NCBI GenBank assembly: GCA_024998705.1
Contig: JACOEF010000127.1
Coordinates: forward strand, 1 to 14,550
Length of the DNA: 14,550 nucleotides
From: Nitrospira sp.
GTDB taxonomy: Bacteria > Nitrospirota > Nitrospiria > Nitrospirales > Nitrospiraceae
Reading direction: 5' to 3'
Shown: positions 5,026 through 12,314 of the stretch, in pieces
How positions within the stretch are numbered: position 1 is the stretch's first letter
How the letters are laid out: each line of letters opens with the position of its first letter
The notes under the pieces: generated by a model
Database searches by the model: none
Told to the model about the DNA's origin: nothing
Seen by the model: the letters and a program-made list of their open reading frames with translations, nothing else
Made by a program: the position numbers and the translations under genes

Positions 5026-7014
5026 TTGACCTCAGCGCTCGACGAATGTACTGTGCCTTGTTCGACGTGGCACTTAATCAAGGCCGAATGGACGGAGCCT
5101 TGTTCACCAATTTCTTTCCCATTCATTCTGCATGGCTTGTCAGTGCGCGTAACGCTGTCATTCAATCCCAATGCCCTTCCCCAACGCCTCGCTTCGTCGG
5201 TGAAAGCCCTCGCCGCGCCGGGACGATTGGAATGGTGGAGTCATGCGAGAGAACGCGCGCTGTTTTCGCTGCTGCACCTGCGGCAGGGACTCGGTCGGCA
5301 ATCACTCCATCGACCATTTACGGTACAGGATGTGCCGCGCTATTCATTCTGCGCCGGTCCCTCGCCGATGCTGCCTCCCCTGCCCTGGCATCTTCCGGCA
5401 GACGATGACCGGCTGGAGGCTCTGCTCAAAGGCGTCGTGACCATCTTTGGGTATTCCTGGGTCTGGGCTCCCGACGGCTCCTGTTGGCATCGAGCGCCGG
5501 ATACGGGAGCCCTCTGGCCGTGCCGGTTTTTTGCCGACATCCCGATTCAGTCCGGCAACCCCTGCGGAGATATTCGCATGGCGTGGGAGCCTTCACGCCT
5601 CCAGCACCTGGTGCTCCTGGCTATGTTGGCACAGCAGGCTGAACCGGTTGTGCGTTCATCGGCCGTGGCGGCGGTAGAGGCACAGCTCGTTTCCTGGGTT
5701 GAGGCGAATCCGTTTTTGACCGGGATCCACTACATCTCTCCGACAGAATGCGCGCTGCGCCTCCTGGCGGTCTGTCATGCGATGGATGCACTCCGTCCAT
5801 TAGCGCCCACTTCTGACCGAGTGTGGCCTGCGGTGCTGACCCTCATTGCCGGTCATGCGGAATTGATCCGAAAACGTCTGTCGCTTCGCTTGATTACCCC
5901 TCATGACACGCTGGCGGCTGCAGTGGCGTTGATCTATGCCGGCAGTCTTTTTCCTGAAATGGACATGGCCGAGCGATGGCTCGCGTTCGGGCATTACCTG
6001 TTGGAAGAAGAAACTCCCCGGCACATCAGTCATGACGGCGGCAGCCAGGAGCAGGGAGTGGGATACCTACCATTCTGTACGGATCTGTATGGGATGGTGT
6101 TAACGCTTCTCGATCACCGGCAGTCGCCTGTGCCTGAGAAGATCCGCCAGGTGTTTGCGCGCAGCCGCGATTTTCTGGATGAGTTCCGCAATTCAACCGA
6201 CGGGAGCCTGCCGCCGATCGGGGAAGGTGAAGATGAACACGCGCTCTCTCCGTACATGCATTTTGCGCATCCCCCCAGGCCGCACGCTCCCGGGCTGTCC
6301 ACCTTTCATCTCTCAGGGTATTCGATTATTCGTGGCCGCACGCGAGACAGGGCGATTTTTGATCATGGCGCGCTGGGGATGGCGCCACGGTATACGCACG
6401 GTCATGCCGACGCCCTATCTCTGTTTCTGCAGGTGGGAGCGCGTGATGTGCTGATCGACCCGGGTACCTATACCTGCACCGGTCATGATGAGTGGCGGAC
6501 GTATTTCCGTGGTACACGCGCCCACAACACCGTCACCATCGATGGGTTGGACCAGGCGATACAGGACGGTCCAATGGCCTGGTCGCTGCCCTTTGATACC
6601 CACCTGGTCTACAAAGATGAGACGCCCGAAGGGAAAATCACGGTGATCGCCCGGCATTATGGATACAAGGATCGATTAGGTGTGACTCATTTGCGCGGGG
6701 TGTCGTATGAGCCGCCCGGTTCCTGGATGATTTGGGACTGGCTCACGGGAACCGGCGTGCACCAGGTCGAACTCAATTGGCACTTGGGGTGCCGGCCGAT
6801 TCCCGTGGATGGAGGGTATCGCTTGGAAGGGGGTGATTCCCCGCTCCTGCTCACCGTTGAAGGGGGCACGAGCACTCTCTGTGAGGGCAGCGTGCAACCG
6901 GTGGGGGGATGGGCGTCGAAACGGTATGGGTCCAAGTATCCGATCACGACACTGCGGGTTGCCTATACCGGTTCTATACCGCATGAATTCATGACTCGTT
7001 TGCGCATCCTGTAG
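5026..7014 (+). CDS. Heparinase II/III-family polysaccharide lyase-like protein
   Basis: This large protein (up to 662 aa) resembles heparinase II/III-type and alginate lyases, which cleave uronic-acid polysaccharides by beta-elimination. Numbered from TTG 5026, an alpha-helical toroid region (about residues 110-400) includes GNPCGDIRMAWEPSRLQH and GGSQEQGVGY (Q341-E342-Q343, Y347). The C-terminal heparinase beta-sheet domain includes HGHADALSLFL (H458, H460, D462), DPGTYTCTG (Y482) and FRGTRAHNTVTIDG (H500, N501). Such proteins often sit in exopolysaccharide loci and trim or release the polymer. No signal peptide is apparent, unusual for a periplasmic lyase. The start is uncertain: TTG 5026 has no ribosome site, and 5143 (GTG), 5200 (GTG) or 5227 (TTG) are alternatives. 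It is the only plus-strand gene among minus-strand neighbours. The substrate cannot be told from sequence. Confidence 0.85.
   Translation: MTSALDECTVPCSTWHLIKAEWTEPCSPISFPFILHGLSVRVTLSFNPNALPQRLASSVKALAAPGRLEWWSHARERALFSLLHLRQGLGRQSLHRPFTVQDVPRYSFCAGPSPMLPPLPWHLPADDDRLEALLKGVVTIFGYSWVWAPDGSCWHRAPDTGALWPCRFFADIPIQSGNPCGDIRMAWEPSRLQHLVLLAMLAQQAEPVVRSSAVAAVEAQLVSWVEANPFLTGIHYISPTECALRLLAVCHAMDALRPLAPTSDRVWPAVLTLIAGHAELIRKRLSLRLITPHDTLAAAVALIYAGSLFPEMDMAERWLAFGHYLLEEETPRHISHDGGSQEQGVGYLPFCTDLYGMVLTLLDHRQSPVPEKIRQVFARSRDFLDEFRNSTDGSLPPIGEGEDEHALSPYMHFAHPPRPHAPGLSTFHLSGYSIIRGRTRDRAIFDHGALGMAPRYTHGHADALSLFLQVGARDVLIDPGTYTCTGHDEWRTYFRGTRAHNTVTIDGLDQAIQDGPMAWSLPFDTHLVYKDETPEGKITVIARHYGYKDRLGVTHLRGVSYEPPGSWMIWDWLTGTGVHQVELNWHLGCRPIPVDGGYRLEGGDSPLLLTVEGGTSTLCEGSVQPVGGWASKRYGSKYPITTLRVAYTGSIPHEFMTRLRIL
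5044..5105 (+). repeat. Imperfect tandem repeat, 42-bp period, at the start of the lyase gene
   Basis: Two 20-bp segments ending in GCCTTGTTC (5044-5063 and 5086-5105) agree at 17 of 20 positions and start 42 bp apart. The period is a multiple of three, so the repeat is also visible in protein as ECTVPCS/EWTEPCS on the plus strand. It lies in the part of the gene whose translation is doubtful and could instead be leader or operator DNA. Confidence 0.6.
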
Positions 7015-7234
7015 CACGCGTTCCCTGCTCTTCTACCCCCAACAATGTGGATGTGTGGAATGCAGCCCTCGAAGGCCTGTGTGCTGCGTATGGTCGGTTC
7101 ACGGATAGAGTCGGGAGCAGACGAGTTGAGACGTGTTACCTAGCGAGGAGATCGACGCACGTCTGTTCGAGTAGTATGCGGGTCATCCACCCTCGATCTG
7201 CAACGTTCGAATCCTATTGGGTATGCGGTCGGAG
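7015..7234. other. Convergent intergenic spacer between lyase and epimerase genes
   Basis: These 220 bp separate the ends of two convergent genes. I found no stem followed by a T-run on either strand and no credible small gene. The segment near 7203-7213 resembles a tRNA T-loop in sequence but cannot form the arm. Confidence 0.5.
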
Positions 7235-8335
7235 CTATGCGCGTGCCAGCAGTGCCCGGAGATGTTCCACGATTCGCTCGGCCGTTTTTCCGTCCCACCG
7301 GGGCGGAATCGCGCCTTTCTTCCACTGGCCGGCCATCAGGCGTGCGAGTGCAGGAGGCAGTTTCCGCGGATCGGTTCCAATCAGCTCGTTGGTTCCGATC
7401 GTGACGGTCTCCGGTCGCTCGGTGTTGTCGCGCAAGGTCAGGCACGGGATTCCGAGTACCGTAGTTTCTTCGGTGATGCCGCCCGAATCCGTAATCACCC
7501 CGCGGGCGTGTTTGACGAGGTAGTTGAATTCCAGGTAGCCCAATGGATCGACATAGTGCATGGAGGGCAATGTCTTCCCTGCCTCCCGCAAATTCTTGGC
7601 GGTCCGCGGATGTACCGGAAATACCACCGGCAAGCCGTGAGTCCCCTCCGCGATGGCCTGCAACAGCCCGAGCAGTTGCTGCTCCCCATCCACATTGGCC
7701 GGTCGATGTAGCGTCACGACAAAGTATGAGTTGGGTTCCAGCGCGAGCGAGCTCCAACATGACGGCGGCCGTAACCGTGGGAGTTGCTTCAGCAGCGTAT
7801 CGATCATGGTGTTGCCGACGAAGAAGATCCGGTCGTCCGTCACTCCGGCGCGCCGCAGATTATCGTTGGCAGTGTCGCTGGTGGTAAAGAACCAATTGGT
7901 GAGGGAATCGGTGACGACGCGATTGATCTCTTCCGGCATGGTCCAGTCGTTCGAGCGAATGCCGCCTTCCACATGGGCCACCGGAATACCCATCTTGCGC
8001 GCGACGATAGAACAGGCCATCGTCGAGGTCACATCTCCGACGACCAGACAGAGCGCACTCTTCTCTTTGGACAGGACTCGTTCGTAGTTCACCATGATGG
8101 CCGCTGTTTGCTCGGCCTGAGTTCCGGACCCCACTTCTAGATTGATGTCCGGATCAGGGATTCCGAGTTCCTCAAAGAAACTTCCCGACATGGCGCGGTC
8201 ATAGTGCTGCCCCGTATGGATGAGCCGGTACTGCAGCCGGCTGCCTTTCGACCGGGCTGCCGTCAAGGCGTCGATGATCGGCGCAATCTTCATGAAATTG
8301 GGTCTGGCGCCGGCGATGAGATCAATTCGTGTCAT
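7235..8335 (-). CDS. wecB: UDP-N-acetylglucosamine 2-epimerase, non-hydrolysing
   Basis: This 366-aa cytosolic enzyme of usual length interconverts UDP-GlcNAc and UDP-ManNAc, a precursor for ManNAc-type sugars in surface glycans. Family motifs in order are GARPNFMK (9-16), TGQHYD (41-46), VVGDVTST (D101), HVEGGIRS (E123), MPEEINR (E135), VTLHRPANVD (H210), ITDSGGITEE (281-290) and LRDNTERPET (301-310). These correspond to the catalytic D95, E117, E131 and H213 of E. coli WecB. Small deviations from E. coli (EGG for EAG, HRPAN for HRREN) occur in other bacterial members. An AGGA site lies about 8 nt before the ATG. The gene is alone on its strand here. The ManNAc dehydrogenase or transferases that would use its product are not in the window. 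Confidence 0.93.
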   Translation of the reverse strand: MTRIDLIAGARPNFMKIAPIIDALTAARSKGSRLQYRLIHTGQHYDRAMSGSFFEELGIPDPDINLEVGSGTQAEQTAAIMVNYERVLSKEKSALCLVVGDVTSTMACSIVARKMGIPVAHVEGGIRSNDWTMPEEINRVVTDSLTNWFFTTSDTANDNLRRAGVTDDRIFFVGNTMIDTLLKQLPRLRPPSCWSSLALEPNSYFVVTLHRPANVDGEQQLLGLLQAIAEGTHGLPVVFPVHPRTAKNLREAGKTLPSMHYVDPLGYLEFNYLVKHARGVITDSGGITEETTVLGIPCLTLRDNTERPETVTIGTNELIGTDPRKLPPALARLMAGQWKKGAIPPRWDGKTAERIVEHLRALLARA

Positions 8336-8672
8336 ACGTCTGTTCCTGTCTATGCTCCGACAAGCGGCAAATGTGCCATCGCAGGTCGGAGCTGGTGGAT
8401 CGGCTCATGGCCCGAACGAGGATGTGCTGGACGCCGCCAACGCGCCGATACAAGGAATCGGCTGATCGTGGAACGCGAGTCGTGAGAATGACGAGTTCGC
8501 CACGAAGATGGCTGCCTCGTCATGTACATAGCGGAGCCGGATCCGTCCGTCAACAAAAACGGTGCTGTTCACAGAGGTGAGTCGGCAGGGAGATCGTCTC
8601 GAGCGATCGACCCGCGGTCTGGTCGAAGGGCACGTCGGCTGTCGACGACCGCCAGGCCAGACGCTCGCGGAC
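8336..8672. other. Intergenic region between lipoprotein gene and epimerase gene
   Basis: About 337 bp without a convincing gene; the frames present are short and match nothing I recognise. The part next to the lipoprotein stop codon can fold (see 8617-8662). The part next to the epimerase start should hold that gene's promoter, but no clear -35/-10 pair was recognised. Confidence 0.5.
8617..8662 (-). terminator. Possible stem-loop after the last gene of the signalling block
   Basis: On the minus strand GTCTGG (from 8662) pairs with CCAGAC (to 8617), enclosing a perfect CGTCG-ACAGC-CGACG hairpin. The structure begins 10 nt after the lipoprotein stop codon. No T-tract follows, so it is not a standard intrinsic terminator. 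It could protect the mRNA end or be chance. Confidence 0.25.
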
Positions 8673-8912
8673 CTACTCCTTTTCTACCAAACGCCACCCC
8701 TGTTTCTGGACGCAACGCTCAGTGGCCTGGATGATCAGCAGTTGAATGCCCTGTTGGAGCTTGGGATCACGCATGGTGTCGGCCTGGCACTTGTTATAGT
8801 CCTGCGTGAATTGCTCCTTCGGGCGGTTTGGGTGTACCCATTCGCTGGTACTGCAGCCGGGCAAGAGGGTGAGGAACAGGAGCGAGACCATCAGGGGCGT
8901 GCGAGGAGTCAT
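8673..8912 (-). CDS. Small lipoprotein of unknown function
   Basis: The start is taken as ATG 8912 because GAGG lies 6 nt upstream; an ATG four codons earlier (8924) has no ribosome site. The 79-aa product has a basic start, a hydrophobic core (LMVSLLFLTLL) and a lipobox-like LPGC with the lipidated Cys at residue 20. It is therefore probably exported and lipid-anchored. The mature part is short and polar, with two further cysteines (C42, C67) that could form a disulfide, and a CVQKQGW phrase near the end. I do not recognise a specific family. The gene lies 106 bp after the receiver-ATPase gene. A sigma-70-like promoter in that gap suggests independent expression, so its link to the signalling operon is uncertain. 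Confidence 0.75.
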   Translation of the reverse strand: MTPRTPLMVSLLFLTLLPGCSTSEWVHPNRPKEQFTQDYNKCQADTMRDPKLQQGIQLLIIQATERCVQKQGWRLVEKE

Positions 8913-8961
8913 GAGGTGCCTCATAGCTGACCGTGTGACAAGAAATGGGAATCGCGAAGGG

Positions 8962-8991
8962 AAGATAAACCCTGGTTGCGGGCGGCGTCAA
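8962..8991 (-). promoter_or_regulatory. Sigma-70-like promoter for the lipoprotein gene
   Basis: On the minus strand TTGACG (8991-8986, five of six matches to the -35 consensus) and TATCTT (8967-8962, four of six to the -10) are separated by 18 nt. A start near 8955 would give a leader of roughly 40 nt to the ATG at 8912. It lies just beyond the end of the receiver-ATPase gene. Confidence 0.45.
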
Positions 8992-9018
8992 GTCAGATGG
9001 CGTCGTCGAGCAGGTGTC

Positions 9019-9918
9019 TTATGGCAGGGGCACAGAAAAAGACACTTCCGTGCCGCGTTCGTTATAGGTGAGATCAGGGAAGAAGGCCTTGGAGAGAAAG
9101 ACGCCGCGTCCATTCGCGTCGCGGCTATCGCAGGGCTCGTCCGAGCGCGTGAGGAATCCGTTCCAGCGAAACCCGTTGCCCTGATCCGTAATTACGTACC
9201 GGATGCGACGACCGATTTTGTCGTAAAGGGCCCGGACAATGACACGCCGCGTTGCAAAGCGCGGATGCCGGCGGCGGTCGGCGATCAGGGACTCAAACTG
9301 ATCGGTGCTGAGCGCTTCATGTTTCTCCTGGTAGAAGATTTCAAGGCTGCCATGTTCGACCGCGTTGACGATCAGTTCGATAAGCGTGGTGCGGAGGTGG
9401 AGACGCTGGGTTTCCGGTAAGGCCATGGCCGTGCGCTCGACCAGCCACGTCACACAGGACTCGACGTCGGCAGGATTGGTGCCGAGGACGAGCCGATACT
9501 CCACCTGTTCAATGCCCGGAAGATCCTCAACGGTCTGAGGGATTCGCTCGAGCGCCCGATCCAGGGCCTTCCCGAATTCTTCAACTTGGACCGGACGGTA
9601 CAGGTAATCTCCCGCACCCGCACGAACGGCGTCCAGAATGGCATGCTCATCCCCTTTTTGCGCCGTGGCGATGATCGGCATCCAGAGGCACCGGCGGCGA
9701 GCCTCATGGAGAAGCGCCAGCCTGGTCTTTGCCGGCTGAAACACGTCGACCAGTAAGACGTCGGGCATGGCCAAGTCCATCATCGACAAGGCCCCCTCCG
9801 AATCAGGTGCCGTGATGACCGAGAGCCCACGTGCCGTCGCCTGCTCCATCACCAGTGCCGACGTCTCCGCACAGGGGTGAACCAGTAACAGTTTTTTGGA
9901 GTTGGCGGCAGGCGTCAT
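9019..9918 (-). CDS. Degenerate receiver domain fused to RsbW-like HATPase (Ser/Thr kinase type)
   Basis: This 299-aa two-domain regulator has a receiver-like fold at residues 8-125. It keeps D58 (LLVDVFQ) and T85, but the acidic pair that binds Mg is replaced (LLVHPCAE, H14-P15) and the usual KP lysine is R108. Residues about 145-299 form an HATPase_c_2 domain of the anti-sigma serine kinase type, with N-box ELIVNAVEHG (181-190), DQGNGF (245-250) and GRGVFLSKAFF (270-280). An insert between N-box and G1 (FYQEKHEALSTDQFESL...) is common in related fusions. The likely role is phosphorylating the STAS partners encoded upstream. Its ATG overlaps the hpt stop codon by 4 bp (ATGA), and AAGGA precedes it, indicating translational coupling. 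Whether the receiver responds to phosphorylation is doubtful. Confidence 0.85.
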   Translation of the reverse strand: MTPAANSKKLLLVHPCAETSALVMEQATARGLSVITAPDSEGALSMMDLAMPDVLLVDVFQPAKTRLALLHEARRRCLWMPIIATAQKGDEHAILDAVRAGAGDYLYRPVQVEEFGKALDRALERIPQTVEDLPGIEQVEYRLVLGTNPADVESCVTWLVERTAMALPETQRLHLRTTLIELIVNAVEHGSLEIFYQEKHEALSTDQFESLIADRRRHPRFATRRVIVRALYDKIGRRIRYVITDQGNGFRWNGFLTRSDEPCDSRDANGRGVFLSKAFFPDLTYNERGTEVSFSVPLP

Positions 9919-10274
9919 AAAGGAAATCCTTTCTCGATGATCACCTTCAAAGCCTCCGTTAACCGCTGGAGCTCAACGGACACTTGTTCCGCGAGCGCGG
10001 CGACTTCCTGTGTGGCCGACTGACGGGCCGATTCTTCAAGCTGTGCTGCCGCGGCCACGGTTGGTCGGGCGAAGAACTCCATGGCTGATCCTTTCAATTT
10101 GTGGGCTTCCTTCACCAGCAACGGTAGATTCTGGGCGGTGAGCGCGGTCTGGATCCCGGTGAGTGCGGCAGGGGCCCGCTCGAGGAACATCTCGGCCAGG
10201 GTCAGAAAGAGGTCCTGATCACCGTCGAACCGTTCCAAGGCAGCTGCCAGGTCCATAACAGGTTGCGCATCCAT
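9915..10274 (-). CDS. Stand-alone Hpt (histidine phosphotransfer) domain protein
   Basis: This 119-aa all-helical protein has the Hpt signature EAHKLKGSAMEFFA (about residues 56-69), where H58 is the expected phospho-histidine. Hpt proteins relay phosphoryl groups between receiver domains and have no catalytic activity of their own. The gene is tightly coupled: its ATG shares a base with the stop codon of the receiver-PP2C gene (TAATG), and its own stop overlaps the next start by 4 bp. Placement between two receiver-containing regulators suggests it delivers or removes phosphate at the receiver-PP2C protein, as HptB does for HsbR in Pseudomonas. Its donor kinase is not in the window; CheA or a hybrid kinase is possible. 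Confidence 0.9.
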   Translation of the reverse strand: MDAQPVMDLAAALERFDGDQDLFLTLAEMFLERAPAALTGIQTALTAQNLPLLVKEAHKLKGSAMEFFARPTVAAAAQLEESARQSATQEVAALAEQVSVELQRLTEALKVIIEKGFPL

Positions 10275-11536
10275 TACGGCTTGTCCTTTGCCGAAGCCGA
10301 GCCGTCCAACACTTCGACGCCGAGCAGCGCCACATCATCGGGGAAAATGTCGCCCCCGAGCCACAGTCGGGCGGTTGTCATGGCTTCTCCGATGCTGTGT
10401 GCCAACGTGTGCGTGCGATGGGTTTCCAGTGTCGCTTGCAAACGGTCTCTGCCCCACAACTCCCCCGTCGGCGACGGGGCTTCATAGATCCCGTCACTCA
10501 GAAGATACAGACGATCCCGTGGCTGCAATTGTGCGGTCGCGCTGTGAAAGGGGATGGTCGGATCGAAACCTAAGGGAAGGCTGGCCGAGGATAACCATTG
10601 GGATGTCCCTTCGAGGGAATGCAGGAATGCGCCGCAGTGCCCTGCTGCGGCATACGATAAGGTGCGCGACGGGAGGTGCAGACGCCCTACCCACAAGGTG
10701 AAATATTCCCCGTCCTGGGTCAGCGGAAACCGACGGTTTGCCTCAGTGATGATGGCTCCCGGATCAAAAGATCCGACCGCTTTCGCGAGATTGTCTTCAC
10801 GCAAGAAACTCATCAGCGCGACCGCGCGCAAGGCTGCGGAGACACCGTGGCCCGACGCATCGAGGATATAGAGTCCCAAGGTGTCAGTACCCCAGGCGCT
10901 GACCTGAAATAAGTCGCCGCCCAAAGCGAGAGACGGTTGGTAGGCCCATTGCATGCTGACTCCCGGTGCCGGCATGCCGGGGAGAGGCAGCTGCGCACGC
11001 ACGAAGTCCGCGGCCGATTGCAGTTCGCTCTCCAGTTCGGTTTGTTTGGCGGACAGCAGCCGATGGGAACGATCGAGATCATCGCGGGTGCGTTCGATTT
11101 CGCGGACAAGCGCGCTGGATCGAAGACTGGCCTGCACCCGTGCCAAGACTTCCTGCTTGCTCGCCGCTTTGCTGAGAAAATCATCGGCGCCGCGGGAGAG
11201 CCCTTCGGCAATTTGTTCGGGTTGGTCGTGTGCCGTCATGAGCACGACCTGACTGGACCGTAGCTCCTGATCCGCACGGAGCGCCTCGCAGACGCTGGGG
11301 CCATCCAGACCCGGCATCATCCAATCGAGAATCACCAGATCGGGACGGTGTGCGCGGATGGCGGCCAATCCGGCGACTCCGTCGCTGGCTTCGATGACAC
11401 GGTAGCCCAGCCGCTTCAGTCGCCCGGCCATACTGATACGGGTGATCTCATCGTCGTCGACGAGGAGGATGACCGGCATCGGCTTGGAGGCCTTCGCGGC
11501 GGGAGATGGGTCAATAATACGCGCTGACTCAGCCAC
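10274..11536 (-). CDS. Response regulator with PP2C (SpoIIE/RsbU-like) phosphatase output
   Basis: This 420-aa protein starts at GTG 11536 with AGGAG about 8 nt upstream. Residues 20-138 form a complete receiver: D27-D28-D29 (LLVDDDE), phospho-acceptor D71 (VILDWMMPGLDG), T101 and K123. A charged, probably coiled-coil linker (about 140-180) leads to a SpoIIE/PP2C domain. Its metal-binding acidic residues are visible in GGDLF (D208), DASGHG (D226), LLSDGIYEA (D348) and DDVALL (D401). Such proteins remove phosphate from phosphorylated STAS anti-anti-sigma factors when the receiver is phosphorylated. The two STAS genes lie directly upstream, 23 bp away, and the candidate kinase two genes downstream, so a full partner-switching set is encoded together. 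Confidence 0.94.
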   Translation of the reverse strand: MAESARIIDPSPAAKASKPMPVILLVDDDEITRISMAGRLKRLGYRVIEASDGVAGLAAIRAHRPDLVILDWMMPGLDGPSVCEALRADQELRSSQVVLMTAHDQPEQIAEGLSRGADDFLSKAASKQEVLARVQASLRSSALVREIERTRDDLDRSHRLLSAKQTELESELQSAADFVRAQLPLPGMPAPGVSMQWAYQPSLALGGDLFQVSAWGTDTLGLYILDASGHGVSAALRAVALMSFLREDNLAKAVGSFDPGAIITEANRRFPLTQDGEYFTLWVGRLHLPSRTLSYAAAGHCGAFLHSLEGTSQWLSSASLPLGFDPTIPFHSATAQLQPRDRLYLLSDGIYEAPSPTGELWGRDRLQATLETHRTHTLAHSIGEAMTTARLWLGGDIFPDDVALLGVEVLDGSASAKDKP

Positions 11537-11559
11537 GTCTGCTGCTCCTGATACCGGAC

Positions 11560-11910
11560 TTATCCGGCCGCCGGAAGGCGGCTCCCCGCGAGAGCATCCT
11601 GTTCCGAAGTATAGACCGGCAAGAGCGTATGGAGATTTGCCAGGGTGACAATCTCTTGGACATAACTCTGAGGATTCAGCAGGCTGACCATTCCCTGCGT
11701 GACCGAAAGACTCTGCGTCAGCAGTGCCAAGGTGCCGAGCGCTGAACTATCGAGAAACCGCACGCCGCGCATGTTCAAGATCAGATGTCGACACCCGCCC
11801 TGCTTGCTTCGCTCCACCGCAGCCTTGAAGATCGTACGATTTGCGTAGGTTAATTCACCCATCAAATCAAGAATGACAGACTGTCCGATACGGCGTTCCC
11901 TAATCTGCAT
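11560..11910 (-). CDS. STAS-domain anti-anti-sigma factor-like protein (DSS type)
   Basis: This 116-aa single-domain STAS protein is preceded by AAGGAG 6 nt before its ATG. The core is GELTYANRTIFKAAVE, then LILNMRGVRFLDSSALGTL, where D54-S55-S56 is the loop phosphorylated in SpoIIAA and RsbV. Unphosphorylated STAS proteins bind their RsbW-like partner; phosphorylation by the kinase and removal by PP2C switch the binding. It sits directly before the receiver-PP2C gene and is a divergent paralogue of the STAS gene upstream. A C-terminal extension (EQDALAGSRLPAAG) is of unknown meaning. Its target may be the RsbW-like ATPase of the same operon or a protein outside the window. Confidence 0.92.
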   Translation of the reverse strand: MQIRERRIGQSVILDLMGELTYANRTIFKAAVERSKQGGCRHLILNMRGVRFLDSSALGTLALLTQSLSVTQGMVSLLNPQSYVQEIVTLANLHTLLPVYTSEQDALAGSRLPAAG

Positions 11911-11944
11911 GCAGCGCTCCTTTTCCTTGGCCTGAAGACGGAAC

Positions 11945-12283
11945 TTATGCGCTCTTCTTCACCATGGACGACACCTGTGCCTCAATGACCGGAATTGTTT
12001 TGTGCAGGTTCGCCAGTTCAATGATTTGGCGAACGGTCGGTTGAGGATAGGCCAACGAGAGGGTCCGCTTCTCGGCTTGGAGTTGCCGATGGCTGATCAT
12101 CAACAATCCCAGCGCCGCGCTGTCGAGGAAGGTCACCTGCGACAGGTCGATGACGATTTCCTCCACTTGATTGCTGCCGACGGCCTTCAACGCCTCCTGA
12201 AACGGCTTGCGCTGGGTATAGGTAAAGTTACCTTCGAGTTTCAACGTCACCTGTTTGTTGCGTACTTCCTGGGTAATTTTCAT
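11945..12283 (-). CDS. STAS-domain anti-anti-sigma factor-like protein (DSA type)
   Basis: The start is ATG 12283: a strong AAGGAGG lies 6 nt upstream, and the 54 codons in the longer open frame overlap cheB and show no STAS similarity. The 112-aa protein begins MKITQEVRNKQVTLKLEG and carries the STAS loop QVTFLDSAALGLLMI, with D54-S55-A56. One serine of the usual DSS/DST phosphorylation loop is therefore alanine, while S55 remains. The closing ANLHKTIPVIEA matches the same region of its neighbour (ANLHTLLPVYTS), showing the two are paralogues. It probably binds the RsbW-like kinase or another partner. It lies 31 bp after cheB and 34 bp before the second STAS gene. Confidence 0.9.
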   Translation of the reverse strand: MKITQEVRNKQVTLKLEGNFTYTQRKPFQEALKAVGSNQVEEIVIDLSQVTFLDSAALGLLMISHRQLQAEKRTLSLAYPQPTVRQIIELANLHKTIPVIEAQVSSMVKKSA

Positions 12284-12314
12284 GCTGGCCTCCTTCTGCG
12301 TGAATGTGAAATGC

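Noticed and set aside
7203..7213. GTTCGAATCC, like a tRNA T-loop
   Set aside because: The flanking bases do not pair as a T-stem, and no acceptor, D or anticodon arms can be built around it.
8806..9420. Plus-strand open frame of 204 codons
   Set aside because: It lies antisense to the lipoprotein and receiver-ATPase genes, which both have recognisable features.
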